Source: Dehalococcoidia bacterium
GTDB lineage: Bacteria > Chloroflexota > Dehalococcoidia > Bin125
Direction: 5' to 3'
Assembly (NCBI GenBank): GCA_022825855.1
Contig: JAJDWB010000013.1
Span: 62,001 to 126,000, forward strand
DNA length: 64,000 bases
Shown here: piece by piece, positions 50,807 through 59,473 of the stretch
Layout: every line of letters begins with the position of its first letter
Numbering within the stretch: the stretch's first letter is position 1
Notes under the pieces: generated by a model
What the model saw: only the letters and a program-made list of their open reading frames with translations
Told to the model about the DNA's origin: nothing
The model's database searches: none
Made by a program: the position numbers and the translations under genes

Positions 50807-52021
50807 ATGGTTGCGCCGCTCGAGGGAATTCGGGTCGTGGAGGTTGCGAACTGGTTGGCGGCGCCGTCGGCGGCCGCATTGATGGCCGATCTGGGCGCCG
50901 ATGTCGTCAAGGTCGAGAATCCCGTGGGCGACGCCTGGCGCACCACGCTAATGCGGGGCCAGAAGTCAGACTTCGACCCCGAGACAGACGTGGATGCCGC
51001 GTTCGAGCTGGACAACCGCGGCAAGCGCGGGGTCGCGCTCTCGCTGGAGCGTCCGGGCGCGAGCGAGGTCGCCAAGCGGATGGTCGCCGACGCCGACATC
51101 TTCATCACCAACCTGACCGCTCCGCGCATTGCCCGCTACGACCTGACCCGCGAATCGTTGCAGGACGTCAATCCGGGTCTGATCTACGTGGTGCTGACCG
51201 GCTACGGGACGCGCGGGCCGGACAACGCGAAGACGGCATTCGACTACTCGGCGTTCTGGTCGCGTTCGGGGATCATGAGTCTGATCGGCGAGCCCGGCGG
51301 TCCGCCGATGCCCTGCCGTCCGGGACAGGGCGATCACGCGACGGCGTTGAACCTGCTCGCCGGCGCGCTGGCGGCGCTACGGCTTCGCGATCGCACCGGG
51401 GAGGGACAGTACGTTGAAGTCACGCTGCAGCGGACCGGCGCGTGGACGATCGGGGCGGACGTATCGGCGGCGTTGATTACGGAGCAGCAACCGCAGCGGA
51501 TCGATCGGTTGCAGCCGGGCAATCCGCTGTTCAACTCCTACGAGACCGGCGACGGCCGCTGGTTGATGCTGGTCATGCCGACCGGGGATCGATACTGGGC
51601 GCCGGCTTGCCGCGCGCTGGGCCGCGTCGATCTGCTGGCCGACGAGCGCTACGCGACGTTGCTGAGCCGAATGGAGCATTCGCACGAGTTGACGTCCGAG
51701 ATTGCCTCGACATTCCGCTCGAAGACGCTGGCCGAGTGGGTTCCACTGCTGGACGCCGAGGCCTTGACCTGGGCGCCGGTCGCCGAGTTGCCGGAGCTGA
51801 TTCACGACCCGCAGATGGAAGAGATGAATGCGTGGAGCGTAATTGACGGGTCAGAGGGCCGATTTCGCACGCTCAACACGCCGTTCGAAATCGAGGGCGC
51901 GGACATCGGGCCGCGCGGACCCGCGCCGAAAACCGGGCAACACACGCACGACGTGTTGCGCGAGGTCGGCCTGTCCGACGACGAGATCGCGGCGCTGGCC
52001 GAGAGCGGCGCGCTCGGCTGA
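50807..52021 (+). CDS. Family III CoA-transferase (CaiB/BaiF)
   Basis: A 404-residue CoA-transferase. MVAPLEGIRVVEVANWLAAPSAAALMADLGADVVKVENP opens the fold, IFITNLTAPRIARYDL continues it, and Asp146 in KTAFDYSAFW fits the catalytic Asp. The ATG at 50807 is supported by AAGGG; an in-frame upstream Met at 50717 would extend into the opposing lyase. It activates an acid with CoA from a donor thioester. An acyl-CoA dehydrogenase-fold gene follows 38 bases downstream, which suggests activation then oxidation. Confidence 0.92.
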   Translation: MVAPLEGIRVVEVANWLAAPSAAALMADLGADVVKVENPVGDAWRTTLMRGQKSDFDPETDVDAAFELDNRGKRGVALSLERPGASEVAKRMVADADIFITNLTAPRIARYDLTRESLQDVNPGLIYVVLTGYGTRGPDNAKTAFDYSAFWSRSGIMSLIGEPGGPPMPCRPGQGDHATALNLLAGALAALRLRDRTGEGQYVEVTLQRTGAWTIGADVSAALITEQQPQRIDRLQPGNPLFNSYETGDGRWLMLVMPTGDRYWAPACRALGRVDLLADERYATLLSRMEHSHELTSEIASTFRSKTLAEWVPLLDAEALTWAPVAELPELIHDPQMEEMNAWSVIDGSEGRFRTLNTPFEIEGADIGPRGPAPKTGQHTHDVLREVGLSDDEIAALAESGALG

Positions 52022-52059
52022 GCGACGGGATCTGCGCGTCGCTGGTTGGATGGTGAAGC

Positions 52060-53208
52060 GTGAGCGAAGCACTCGATCTCATCCTTGAGGCCGTTCGCCG
52101 CTTCGTCCGCAAGGAGGTCTGGCTGCAGGAGCGGCGGATCGAGCCGAATGCGCATCGGCTGCCGGCTGACGTGTTCGCGGCGCTACTGGACCGCGCCGGA
52201 GAGCTCGGTATCGATCACCTGATGGCGCCGCGCCAGGCGGCAGTTGGACCGCAGATCGACCTTCCCGACGCTGATCGATTGCGGATCGCGGAAGAGCTGT
52301 CCCAGCATCGGGCGGGACTGCTCAATCCGGCGTACGGCCTGTTCGATCCGGATCCGCCGCACCAGCTCTATGCGGCGACAGCCGACCAACAAGAGCGGTT
52401 CCTGATGCCGCTGCTGCGCCGAGAGGTGACCTGCTTCCGCGGACTGGACGATCTCGATCTCGAGTATCTGCCGACGGACGGCGTAAGGATCCGGGCCCTG
52501 AAGCACCCGCTCGGATGGATGCTGGACGGGACCAAGCTGTTCGTGGCCGACGCAGCGGATGCCGCTTTTGGCATCGTCTACTGCAACACGGAAGAAACAC
52601 CGGGCGAGCGGTCGGGCGTGTCGGCGATCGTCGTGGAGAGCGATCGGGTGGGGTTCCAGCATTGGCGGCCCTGGCCGACGCTGGCCGCCGGTCGCGACAC
52701 GATGGAGCTCAACCTGTCGGCGGTGAAGGTGCCGGAGTCGAATCTGCTTGGCGCACCATCGCAGGGTCCGGCCTTTGCCAACGACCTGGGGCTGCGGCGA
52801 CGACTGTTCACGGCGGCGCATCTGACGGGCATCGCGTCCGCAGCACAGGACATGTGCCGCGGCGCGGTCTGGTCGCAGCGGGAACATGGAGCGCCGCTGG
52901 CGCAGGGCGAGCGCGCCAGGCTGGCGCTGGCCGACAACGAGATTGCTACGTCCGCCTCGCGCGCGCTGTACATCGCTGCAGCCGACCATGTCGAAGAGCT
53001 GGCGTTGGCGTCTCTGGCATTCGCACTCGACTCGGCCATCGCCGTCGTCGGACGATCGATGGACCTGCACGGTCCGGCGGGCGGCGCCGCGGACCTGCCA
53101 CTGGAACGCTGGTCGCGAGAACTGCGCTGGATGTCATTGAGCAACGGCGGGGCCGATCAGCATCGGCTGGGGATCGCGCGGCGGCTGACGTCGACGTTCA
53201 AGAAGTGA
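52060..53208 (+). CDS. Acyl-CoA dehydrogenase-fold protein (small/divergent)
   Basis: A 382-residue protein with the acyl-CoA dehydrogenase fold, GTG start. The C-terminal part (RRRLFTAAHLTGIASAAQDMCRGAVWSQREHGAPLAQGERARLALADNEIATSASRALYIAAADH) matches the helical C-terminal domain, and DLDLEYLPTDGVRIRALKHPLGWMLDGTKLFVADAADAAFGIVY the middle barrel. A clear catalytic Glu could not be located, so it may be divergent. It follows the CoA-transferase and converges (three bases) with the next dehydrogenase-fold gene. Substrate unknown. Confidence 0.8.
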   Translation: MSEALDLILEAVRRFVRKEVWLQERRIEPNAHRLPADVFAALLDRAGELGIDHLMAPRQAAVGPQIDLPDADRLRIAEELSQHRAGLLNPAYGLFDPDPPHQLYAATADQQERFLMPLLRREVTCFRGLDDLDLEYLPTDGVRIRALKHPLGWMLDGTKLFVADAADAAFGIVYCNTEETPGERSGVSAIVVESDRVGFQHWRPWPTLAAGRDTMELNLSAVKVPESNLLGAPSQGPAFANDLGLRRRLFTAAHLTGIASAAQDMCRGAVWSQREHGAPLAQGERARLALADNEIATSASRALYIAAADHVEELALASLAFALDSAIAVVGRSMDLHGPAGGAADLPLERWSRELRWMSLSNGGADQHRLGIARRLTSTFKK

Positions 53209-53211
53209 CAG

Positions 53212-54402
53212 TCAGTCGAACTCGGGCAGTGGATCAAGTGCGTCGGCGGCGATCAGTTCGAGTCCGCGCGGGGTGATGGGCGGATTGTGCAGCGGACCGC
53301 GGACGTCGCGGTAGTAGCGCTCCAGAGGCTGCGAGCGATGCAGAGAGACGCCGCCGACCAGCCTCATGCAGCGGTCGACCACGTCGACGGCGATGTCCCC
53401 GGCGTGCAACTTGGCCGCGGCAACGCGGGGGCCGAGCGATCCCCGGGCCTCGTGGTCGAGTTGGTCCCAGGCCGATGCCGTCTCGTGCAGCAGCGCCCGC
53501 GCCGACATCAACCGCAGGTCGATCTCACCGACCTGGGCGCGCACGGTCGGGATGCTGCCGATTGGACCCGGCGCGCCTCCGGGTCGGCGGTGGCGGGCGA
53601 ACTCGACGGTGTAATCGCGCGCCGCCTCGGCGACGCCCAGCGATGCCGCGGCGACCAGCAGGGCAAACCAGGCGAAGTCACCGTGACGCTGACCGGCTCG
53701 GGACGGATCCTGTCGAACCAGAAACTCGTCGTCCGTCACCGCGACATTCTCATACCAGACGTCGTGCGATCCGGTCGCGCGCAACCCGACGACGTCCCAC
53801 GTCTCTTCAATCCGCAATCCGGGCGAGTCGCGATGTACGGCGACGCGGGCGAGCATGCCCGAGCCGTCCTCGATGGCGCAGTAAGTGAGAAACCAGGTCA
53901 GCGCCGGAGCGAGCGTGGTGAAGGACTTGCGGCCGTTGATGCGCCAGCGGCCCGGACCGTCGGGAGTGAGTGTGGTCTGCGGGCGTCCGCCGCCCTGGGG
54001 CGATCCGAGATCGGGCTCCGTGGCGACCTGGTTGCAGAGCGCGCCTTCCTCCACGACGGAGTGAAAGATGCGCTCGCGCAACTGGTCGGGCCAGGTGCGA
54101 TTGGCGCGCTCAGAACCGACCGACATGAGGTGCATGCCGCAAGAGAACGCGAGGGCCATGTCGAGTCTGGCCAGCGCCGTCTGAGCGGCGACGAGATCGG
54201 CGAGCGAGCACTCGGAGCCGCCGTACTCGCGTGGAATGGGCGCGGAGAACCAGCCAATATCGCGCAGCAGCTCGAAGGACGCAAACGGGAACGAGGCCTC
54301 GCGATCGTGCGTGATCGCGTGCCTGGCCAGATCGTCTTGATGCGGAGCCAGCCGCTCAATCAACTCCCTTCCGGCATCGTTCGAAGCGGGAAGGGGAGAC
54401 AT
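53212..54402 (-). CDS. Acyl-CoA dehydrogenase-fold protein (possibly DszC-like monooxygenase)
   Basis: A 396-residue acyl-CoA dehydrogenase-fold flavoprotein. FFSAPIPREYGG-like WFSAPIPREYGGSECSL, the substrate/flavin block ATEPDLGSPQGGGRPQTTLTP, and RINGRKSFTTLAPALTWFLTY are visible. The block EETWDVVGLRATGSHDVWYENVAV and the late LVGGVSLHRSQPLERYYRDVRGPLHNPP are close to the type 2 C-terminus shared with DszC/flavin monooxygenases. It could therefore be an oxygenase rather than a dehydrogenase. Tail to tail with the previous gene and next to the HU gene on the same strand. Confidence 0.85.
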   Translation of the reverse strand: MSPLPASNDAGRELIERLAPHQDDLARHAITHDREASFPFASFELLRDIGWFSAPIPREYGGSECSLADLVAAQTALARLDMALAFSCGMHLMSVGSERANRTWPDQLRERIFHSVVEEGALCNQVATEPDLGSPQGGGRPQTTLTPDGPGRWRINGRKSFTTLAPALTWFLTYCAIEDGSGMLARVAVHRDSPGLRIEETWDVVGLRATGSHDVWYENVAVTDDEFLVRQDPSRAGQRHGDFAWFALLVAAASLGVAEAARDYTVEFARHRRPGGAPGPIGSIPTVRAQVGEIDLRLMSARALLHETASAWDQLDHEARGSLGPRVAAAKLHAGDIAVDVVDRCMRLVGGVSLHRSQPLERYYRDVRGPLHNPPITPRGLELIAADALDPLPEFD

Positions 54403-54422
54403 GGGCGACTCGGAGGGTGGAT

Positions 54423-54740
54423 CTAGAGCACGTCGCGGAGGCGCTTCAGCGCACGCACGCGTACCTTGCCGCGATCCAGGGCCGGACGCGCGGCGATCGT
54501 GATCGCCTCGCCGGTGGCGGGGTTGCGGCCCTGGCGTTCGGGACGCGCCGTCTGCGGGACGATGTCCACTTTGATCAATCCGGCGACCGTGACCGAACCC
54601 GGGCCGCCCTGCGACAGGTCTTCCAACACGACATCGGCGAGCCCGTCCAGGACCTCGGACACATCTCGGCTGGCGATCCCGGTCTTGTCCTCAATCGCCT
54701 TGGCGATCTGAACCTTGGTCTTGGGCTTGTCGTTGCTCAT
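54423..54740 (-). CDS. HU-family histone-like DNA-binding protein
   Basis: A 105-residue HU/IHF-fold protein. KTKVQIAKAIEDKTGIASRDVSEVLDGLADVVLEDL (dimer core) and the GRNPATGEAITIAARPALD arm region match HU. It shapes the nucleoid as a dimer. Likely abundant. The upstream region contains a perfect inverted repeat and direct repeats between this gene and the divergent O-methyltransferase. Confidence 0.93.
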   Translation of the reverse strand: MSNDKPKTKVQIAKAIEDKTGIASRDVSEVLDGLADVVLEDLSQGGPGSVTVAGLIKVDIVPQTARPERQGRNPATGEAITIAARPALDRGKVRVRALKRLRDVL

Positions 54741-54770
54741 GTCCCTACCCTCTCCGGAATGTCAGACGTG

Positions 54771-54813
54771 TCGGGAATTGAATCGACTAAGTCGATAGTG
54801 TTATCGGGAATTG
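54771..54813. promoter_or_regulatory. Palindrome and direct repeats between HU and O-methyltransferase genes
   Basis: ATCGAC (54782-54787) and GTCGAT (54791-54796) form an inverted repeat around TAA. It is flanked by two copies of TCGGGAATTG (54771-54780 and 54804-54813), 33 bases apart. On the plus strand TTGAAT (54778-54783) and TTATCG (54801-54806) are 17 bases apart, giving a possible -35/-10 pair with the palindrome in the spacer. A shared regulatory site for a divergent pair is likely. Confidence 0.55.
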
Positions 54814-54866
54814 TTTAAGGCGCAAGCACAGAGGGAACCCTTGATGCTTCGGTTAGCGTGACCCTA

Positions 54867-55529
54867 ATGACTTCTATCCGCTCGATCACCGTAACTTCGG
54901 AACTGGCCGCGTACATGGAAGCGGCCTCGACCAGAGAGGACGATACCTGGCGGCGACTTCGCGAAGAGACTTCGGCGTTGCCCGCCGGCGGGATGCAGAT
55001 TGGCGCAGACCAGGCGAGGCTGCTTGGCTGGTTGGTCCGGCTGGTCGGCGCGCGCCGGACCCTGGAGATTGGCACCTTCACCGGCGCCTCGGCTCTGGCG
55101 GTCGCCCAGGCGTTGCCCGTCGATGGCCGCGTGGTCGCCTGCGACGTGAGCGAGGAGTGGACTTCGATCGCGCGCCGCTACTGGGCCGACGCCGGCGTCG
55201 CCGACAAGATTGAGCTGCGGCTCGGTCCTGCGCTGGACACGCTCGGCCGGCTGCGCCGGGAAGGCGGCAGTCCGTTCGACTTCGCCTTCATCGATGCGGA
55301 CAAAGAACCGATCTGGAGCTACTTTGAAGCCGCGCTGGAGCTGGTACGCCCGGGCGGGCTGATCGCAGTCGACAACACGCTCTGGGGCGGTCAGGTCGCC
55401 AATCCCGATGCGAACGACCCGGACACGAAGGCGATTGACGCGTTCAACCGCCGCGTGACCGACGATCCACGGGTCGACTCGGTGCAACTGACCGTTGGCG
55501 ACGGTCTGACCCTGGCGCTCAAGCGTTAG
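54867..55529 (+). CDS. O-methyltransferase (catechol O-methyltransferase-like family 3)
   Basis: A protein of about 220 residues. The ATG at 54867 is chosen; a GTG three codons earlier is in frame and no strong ribosome site is visible. The fold carries TLEIGTFTGASALAVAQALPVDGRVVACDVSEEWTSIARRYWADAGV (SAM site), FAFIDADKEPIWSYFEAALELVRPGGLIAVDNTLWGGQV, with the metal-binding Asp residues typical of the family. Relatives methylate catechols, caffeoyl-CoA or secondary metabolites. It diverges from HU. Substrate unknown. Confidence 0.9.
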   Translation: MTSIRSITVTSELAAYMEAASTREDDTWRRLREETSALPAGGMQIGADQARLLGWLVRLVGARRTLEIGTFTGASALAVAQALPVDGRVVACDVSEEWTSIARRYWADAGVADKIELRLGPALDTLGRLRREGGSPFDFAFIDADKEPIWSYFEAALELVRPGGLIAVDNTLWGGQVANPDANDPDTKAIDAFNRRVTDDPRVDSVQLTVGDGLTLALKR

Positions 55530-56434
55530 GCCAGGGTATCCACCGGGAGCGCGCCGCCGACCAGCTCGACGGCGGTGTCGAGCTTGCGCCGGCCAACGAA
55601 GGCGGAGCGACCGTAGAGCGGGCCGATCGCTTCGACCGTCTCCAGCGTGGTCATTGCGGTCGTGATCAAGGCGAACGACTCACGTTCGGCGCGTTGCGCG
55701 ACGTAGGGCAGCGTGGGCTCGCCGCCGGCGAGAATCAGGCAGAGCGGCTCGTAGTCGAGCGCGCCCAGGGCGATATCGATCCGGTCGTGGCGTGTGATCA
55801 GCGTCTTGTCTGGGTACTTGCGGAAGTAATCCATGCCTTCGTGTGCGCTGACCGGCCCGATCACCAGGTCGCGGGAGGCTTCGGCGAACAACGCCGCATC
55901 GCCGGAGAGATCGCCGTCGATAGCCGGGGCGATGTCAGCGACCGTCGGCGCCGCAAGGTGCCGGTCCTGGGGCAGCGCGCGCACATCGCCGCCGCCAAGC
56001 CCGCTGACTCGCGAGGCCGCTTCGGCATCGCCGTGCTCGGGGACCGCGTTGACCACCACGACATCGGGATCGAGCGTGTCCAGCGCCCGTGAAACGGTCT
56101 CATCGTCGGCCTCGCCGTGGCGGATCACGAGCACCGTCCGATCACGTTCGACGCCTTCGGCGCTCGAGGCCTCGATCACGATGTGGTCGGTGTCGGACTC
56201 GACATCGCCGGCGGCGATCGGACGAGCGCTGCCGCGTACGCCGTTGACTCGCGAGAGCTGCTCCGCGTCTGCGGCGGCGGAGTCGGAGTCGTCGACCCGT
56301 TCCAGACGGACGGTCGCGCCGGTCGCTCGCAGCGCTGCGGCGAGACCGGCGGCGACGACCGACTTGCCGTCGCCGGGCAGCGTGGAAGTGACGAGAATGC
56401 TGGTCACGTGCGGCTCCGCATCTCCGGTTGCCAT
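55526..56434 (-). CDS. P-loop/DRTGG-domain protein (phosphotransacetylase-associated type)
   Basis: A protein of about 302 residues. The N-terminus has TSTLPGDGKSVVAAGLAAAL, a P-loop of the dethiobiotin-synthetase-like kind. The C-terminal ~125 residues contain the DRTGG-like region (DLVIGPVSAHEGMDYFRKYPDKTLITRHDRIDIALGAL). These two domains are found together in the N-terminal part of some phosphate acetyltransferases and as separate regulatory proteins. The middle is divergent. The stop overlaps the convergent O-methyltransferase by four bases. Confidence 0.75.
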   Translation of the reverse strand: MATGDAEPHVTSILVTSTLPGDGKSVVAAGLAAALRATGATVRLERVDDSDSAAADAEQLSRVNGVRGSARPIAAGDVESDTDHIVIEASSAEGVERDRTVLVIRHGEADDETVSRALDTLDPDVVVVNAVPEHGDAEAASRVSGLGGGDVRALPQDRHLAAPTVADIAPAIDGDLSGDAALFAEASRDLVIGPVSAHEGMDYFRKYPDKTLITRHDRIDIALGALDYEPLCLILAGGEPTLPYVAQRAERESFALITTAMTTLETVEAIGPLYGRSAFVGRRKLDTAVELVGGALPVDTLA

Positions 56435-56580
56435 GATGGCCCGTTCAGGCCTCAGGAGAGAGACTAGAGGCAAGCGCCGCTATGCGCAGATCGCAGGGCG
56501 CGAGGGACAGGCGAGCGGTCGCTACTGCTTGGCTAGACTGGCGGCACGCCCGGATCGGAAACGCAGGCGAGGACGACGAG

Positions 56581-56805
56581 ATGCCCGAGCAGTCCGGCTC
56601 AGGACGGGACGTCTGGCCGCCGCCTGCGCCCGACTCGCCGCGCGCGAGGCGGCGTCCGCCCGAGCGGCACGCCCGCTGGATTGACCATCGCAATCGGGCG
56701 GACGAGCCGCGCGAGGATGCGCCCAGGCTGTTGTGGTGGGTGCTGGGCGGGTTGCTGCTGTTCGGCGTGTTTTCGGTGCTGGTCCGAATGTTCCTGGTTC
56801 TCTAA
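56581..56805 (+). CDS. Small C-terminally anchored membrane protein
   Basis: A 74-residue protein. The ATG at 56581 has GAGGA about seven bases upstream. Residues 1-48 are Pro/Arg/Asp-rich and disordered in composition, followed by one transmembrane helix (LLWWVLGGLLLFGVFSVLVRMFLVL) at the C-terminus. Function unknown. It is divergent from the DRTGG-domain protein. Confidence 0.55.
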   Translation: MPEQSGSGRDVWPPPAPDSPRARRRPPERHARWIDHRNRADEPREDAPRLLWWVLGGLLLFGVFSVLVRMFLVL

Positions 56806-56931
56806 CGCACGCTCTTCAGTATCTTGATTGACAATCTGTGGCATCGCGCCGCGCCACGTGGTGAGGTGTCCGCGAGGGCGCGAGGTTCGCGTTCGCGCCT
56901 GCTGTGACACACACAGGATCGGAGTTCGAGG

Positions 56932-59412
56932 ATGACGACTGCAGGGTCGGACACGCTGTTGGCCGGGGTGAGAGTGCTCGATCTGGCGACGCGCCGCGCA
57001 GAGATGGCGGGTCGAGTGCTCGCCGACATGGGCGCCGAGGTGATCAAGGTCGAGCCGCCAGAGGGCGCCGAAGCGCGTCGGCTGCCGCCGTTTAGCGACT
57101 CGGAGCCGGGTCGCTCGCTCTATTGGGCTTCGGTCGGCTTCGGCAAGCGCAGCGTGGTTGTCGATCTGGACTCGGAGCACGGCCGCGACGACTTCCGCGC
57201 CTTGCTCGCGACGGCCGACGTGCTGATCGAGTCGTTCGATCCTGGAACCATGTCGCGGTGGGGCCTGGGCTACGAGGACATTCAGGAGGAACATCCCGAA
57301 CTGATCTACGTGTCGGTCACGCCCTACGGACAGGACGGACCGCATGCCGATCGGCCGGCGACCGATCTGACGATCGAGTCCGCCGGCGGCCTGGTCGGGC
57401 TGCAAGGCGACGGCGACCGGCCGCCGGTGCCTGTGGGATTTCCGCAGGCCTCGATTCATGCCGGCGTGCAGGCAGCGGCCGATACGTCGATCGCCCTGCG
57501 CGAGCGCGAGCTGTCGGGTCTGGGACAGCATCTCGATGTGTCGATGCAGGCGGCGGTGGTCTGGACGCTGATGCACGCAACTGGGTTCCCGCCGAACACG
57601 GGCGGCGATCCGCCGGGTACCTGCGCGCAGCGTAACATCGGCGGCGACAACATGGGCGGCGCCGTGATGGGCGTGCATCCCTGCCTCGACGGTTACATCG
57701 TCTTCAGCATCGTGCCGGGCGGTCTGGGGCTGCGCCACTCGACGTTGGTCTTGAAGTGGATCGAGGAAGAGGGGGAGCTGATCGGTGAGCTGGAGGGCGC
57801 AAACATTGACGAGTGGGCCGCCAACATCGCCCGCCTGGTGACGGAAGATCCGGCCGAAGTGGGCCGGCAGGTGGTGATCGCGACGGAGAATATGCACCAC
57901 TTCGTGGCCAAGAAGACGATGGCCGAGTGCTTCGAGCGGGCGGTCCGCGACAGCTTCATGATGGCCCCGCTCTACACGATGGAGCAGATCGCCAGCGACA
58001 CGCATCTGGCCGCCCGGAACTTCTGGGTCGATATCGACGGACACCGCTATCCGGGACCGTTCGCCAAGCTCTCGGAGACGCCGCTGCAGCTCAACCGGCC
58101 CGCGCCGACGCTGGGCCAGGACCAACATCTGCTGGCCGAGGTCGGCCGCGCGTCCAGGCGGGCGGCGCGCCCGCCGGTCTCCTCCAACGGCGTGCGGGGC
58201 GAGGACGGCGGCGCGCTGTCTGGTGTCAAGATTGCCGACTTTGCCTGGGTCGGCGTGGGTCCGCTGATCTCCAAGTCGATGGCCGACCACGGCGCAACCG
58301 TGGTGCACATCGAGTCGGCGACGCGGCCGGATGTGCTGCGCCTGGCGCCGCCGTTCAAGGACAACGAGCCGGGCATGGACCGGGCGCAGTTCATGGCCAA
58401 CTTCAACTCGTCCAAGATCGGCGTCGCCCTGCGGCTCAACACGGAGCAGGGAAGAGACTACGCCCGCCAACTGATCGACTGGGCCGATGTGGTCGTCGAG
58501 TCGTTCACGCCTGGCACGATGAAGCAGTTTGGCTTCGACTACGCGACGCTCAGTCAAGATCGCCCTGAGCTGATCATGTTGAGCACCTGCCTGCGCGGGC
58601 AAACGGGACCCGAGTCGAGTTATCCCGGGTTCGGCCTGCAAGGCGCCTGTCTGTCGGGTCTGCACCGGATCACGGGTTGGCCCGACCGTCAACCCGCGGG
58701 CACCTGGGGCGCGTACACGGACTTCATCAACCCGCGCTTCGGTTCAGGCGTGTTGGCGGCTGCGATTCGTCACCGCGACCGGACCGGGCAGGGCCAGTAC
58801 ATCGACCTGGCACAGAGCGAGGCGGGGATTCATTTTGCCGCGCCGCTGCTGCTCGACTACATCGAGAACGGCCGGATCGCGCAGGCGCCGGGCCACGACT
58901 CGCTGTATGCGGCCCCGCACGGTGTGTTCCGCGTCGGTGAGGGCGAGCGCTACGTAGCGATCGCGACCGAAACCGCGGAACAGTGGCAAGCCCTTCGCGA
59001 TGCGGCTGGTCTGGAGCACTGGTCGAGCGCCGACTACGACGACCTCTCGGCCCGGGTCGCCGCCAAGGCGGAGATCGAGGCGGCGCTCGCCGCGTGGTGT
59101 GCGCCGCAAACCGCGGACGCGGTGGTCGATTGCCTGACCGCCGCCGGCGTGCCGGCGTCGATGGTCGAGTGGCCGTCGGACCTCTATGAGGACGCCCAGC
59201 TCGCGCACCGGGACTTCTTCGTCACGCTGAACCACTCGGTGATGGGTCCGACGCCGTACGACGGCCTGGTGACGAAGTTCTCGGGCGGGACGGCGAAGCT
59301 GCGACGCGCCGCGCCGGCAATCGGCGAGCACACGCACTATGTGCTGTCGGAGATTCTCTCGGTCTCTGACGAAGAGATCACGGAGGCACTCGTCGCCGGT
59401 GTGTTTCAGTAA
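56932..59412 (+). CDS. Double family III CoA-transferase (two tandem CaiB/BaiF domains)
   Basis: An 826-residue protein with two full CaiB/BaiF domains. Domain 1 (about 1-405) starts LLAGVRVLDLATRRAEMAGRVLADMGAEVIKVE and has the catalytic-type Asp145 in RPATDLTIES. Domain 2 (about 431-826) starts GALSGVKIADFAWVGVGPLISKSMADHGATVVHIES; at the equivalent place it reads YPGFGLQGA, with Gly566 where Asp is expected. Family III enzymes are dimers with interlocked chains, so a fused pseudo-dimer with one working site is plausible. It lies 61 bases before the Ltp2-like gene. Confidence 0.88.
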   Translation: MTTAGSDTLLAGVRVLDLATRRAEMAGRVLADMGAEVIKVEPPEGAEARRLPPFSDSEPGRSLYWASVGFGKRSVVVDLDSEHGRDDFRALLATADVLIESFDPGTMSRWGLGYEDIQEEHPELIYVSVTPYGQDGPHADRPATDLTIESAGGLVGLQGDGDRPPVPVGFPQASIHAGVQAAADTSIALRERELSGLGQHLDVSMQAAVVWTLMHATGFPPNTGGDPPGTCAQRNIGGDNMGGAVMGVHPCLDGYIVFSIVPGGLGLRHSTLVLKWIEEEGELIGELEGANIDEWAANIARLVTEDPAEVGRQVVIATENMHHFVAKKTMAECFERAVRDSFMMAPLYTMEQIASDTHLAARNFWVDIDGHRYPGPFAKLSETPLQLNRPAPTLGQDQHLLAEVGRASRRAARPPVSSNGVRGEDGGALSGVKIADFAWVGVGPLISKSMADHGATVVHIESATRPDVLRLAPPFKDNEPGMDRAQFMANFNSSKIGVALRLNTEQGRDYARQLIDWADVVVESFTPGTMKQFGFDYATLSQDRPELIMLSTCLRGQTGPESSYPGFGLQGACLSGLHRITGWPDRQPAGTWGAYTDFINPRFGSGVLAAAIRHRDRTGQGQYIDLAQSEAGIHFAAPLLLDYIENGRIAQAPGHDSLYAAPHGVFRVGEGERYVAIATETAEQWQALRDAAGLEHWSSADYDDLSARVAAKAEIEAALAAWCAPQTADAVVDCLTAAGVPASMVEWPSDLYEDAQLAHRDFFVTLNHSVMGPTPYDGLVTKFSGGTAKLRRAAPAIGEHTHYVLSEILSVSDEEITEALVAGVFQ

Positions 59413-59473
59413 CCGTCGATTCCCGGGTATCCCCTAAACTGCCAGCAACGATTCGCAAGGAAGGACAAAAGAG

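Noticed and set aside
56599-58692. A 697-codon minus-strand frame opposite the double CoA-transferase
   Set aside because: Antisense to a clearly conserved enzyme, with no family features or ribosome site.
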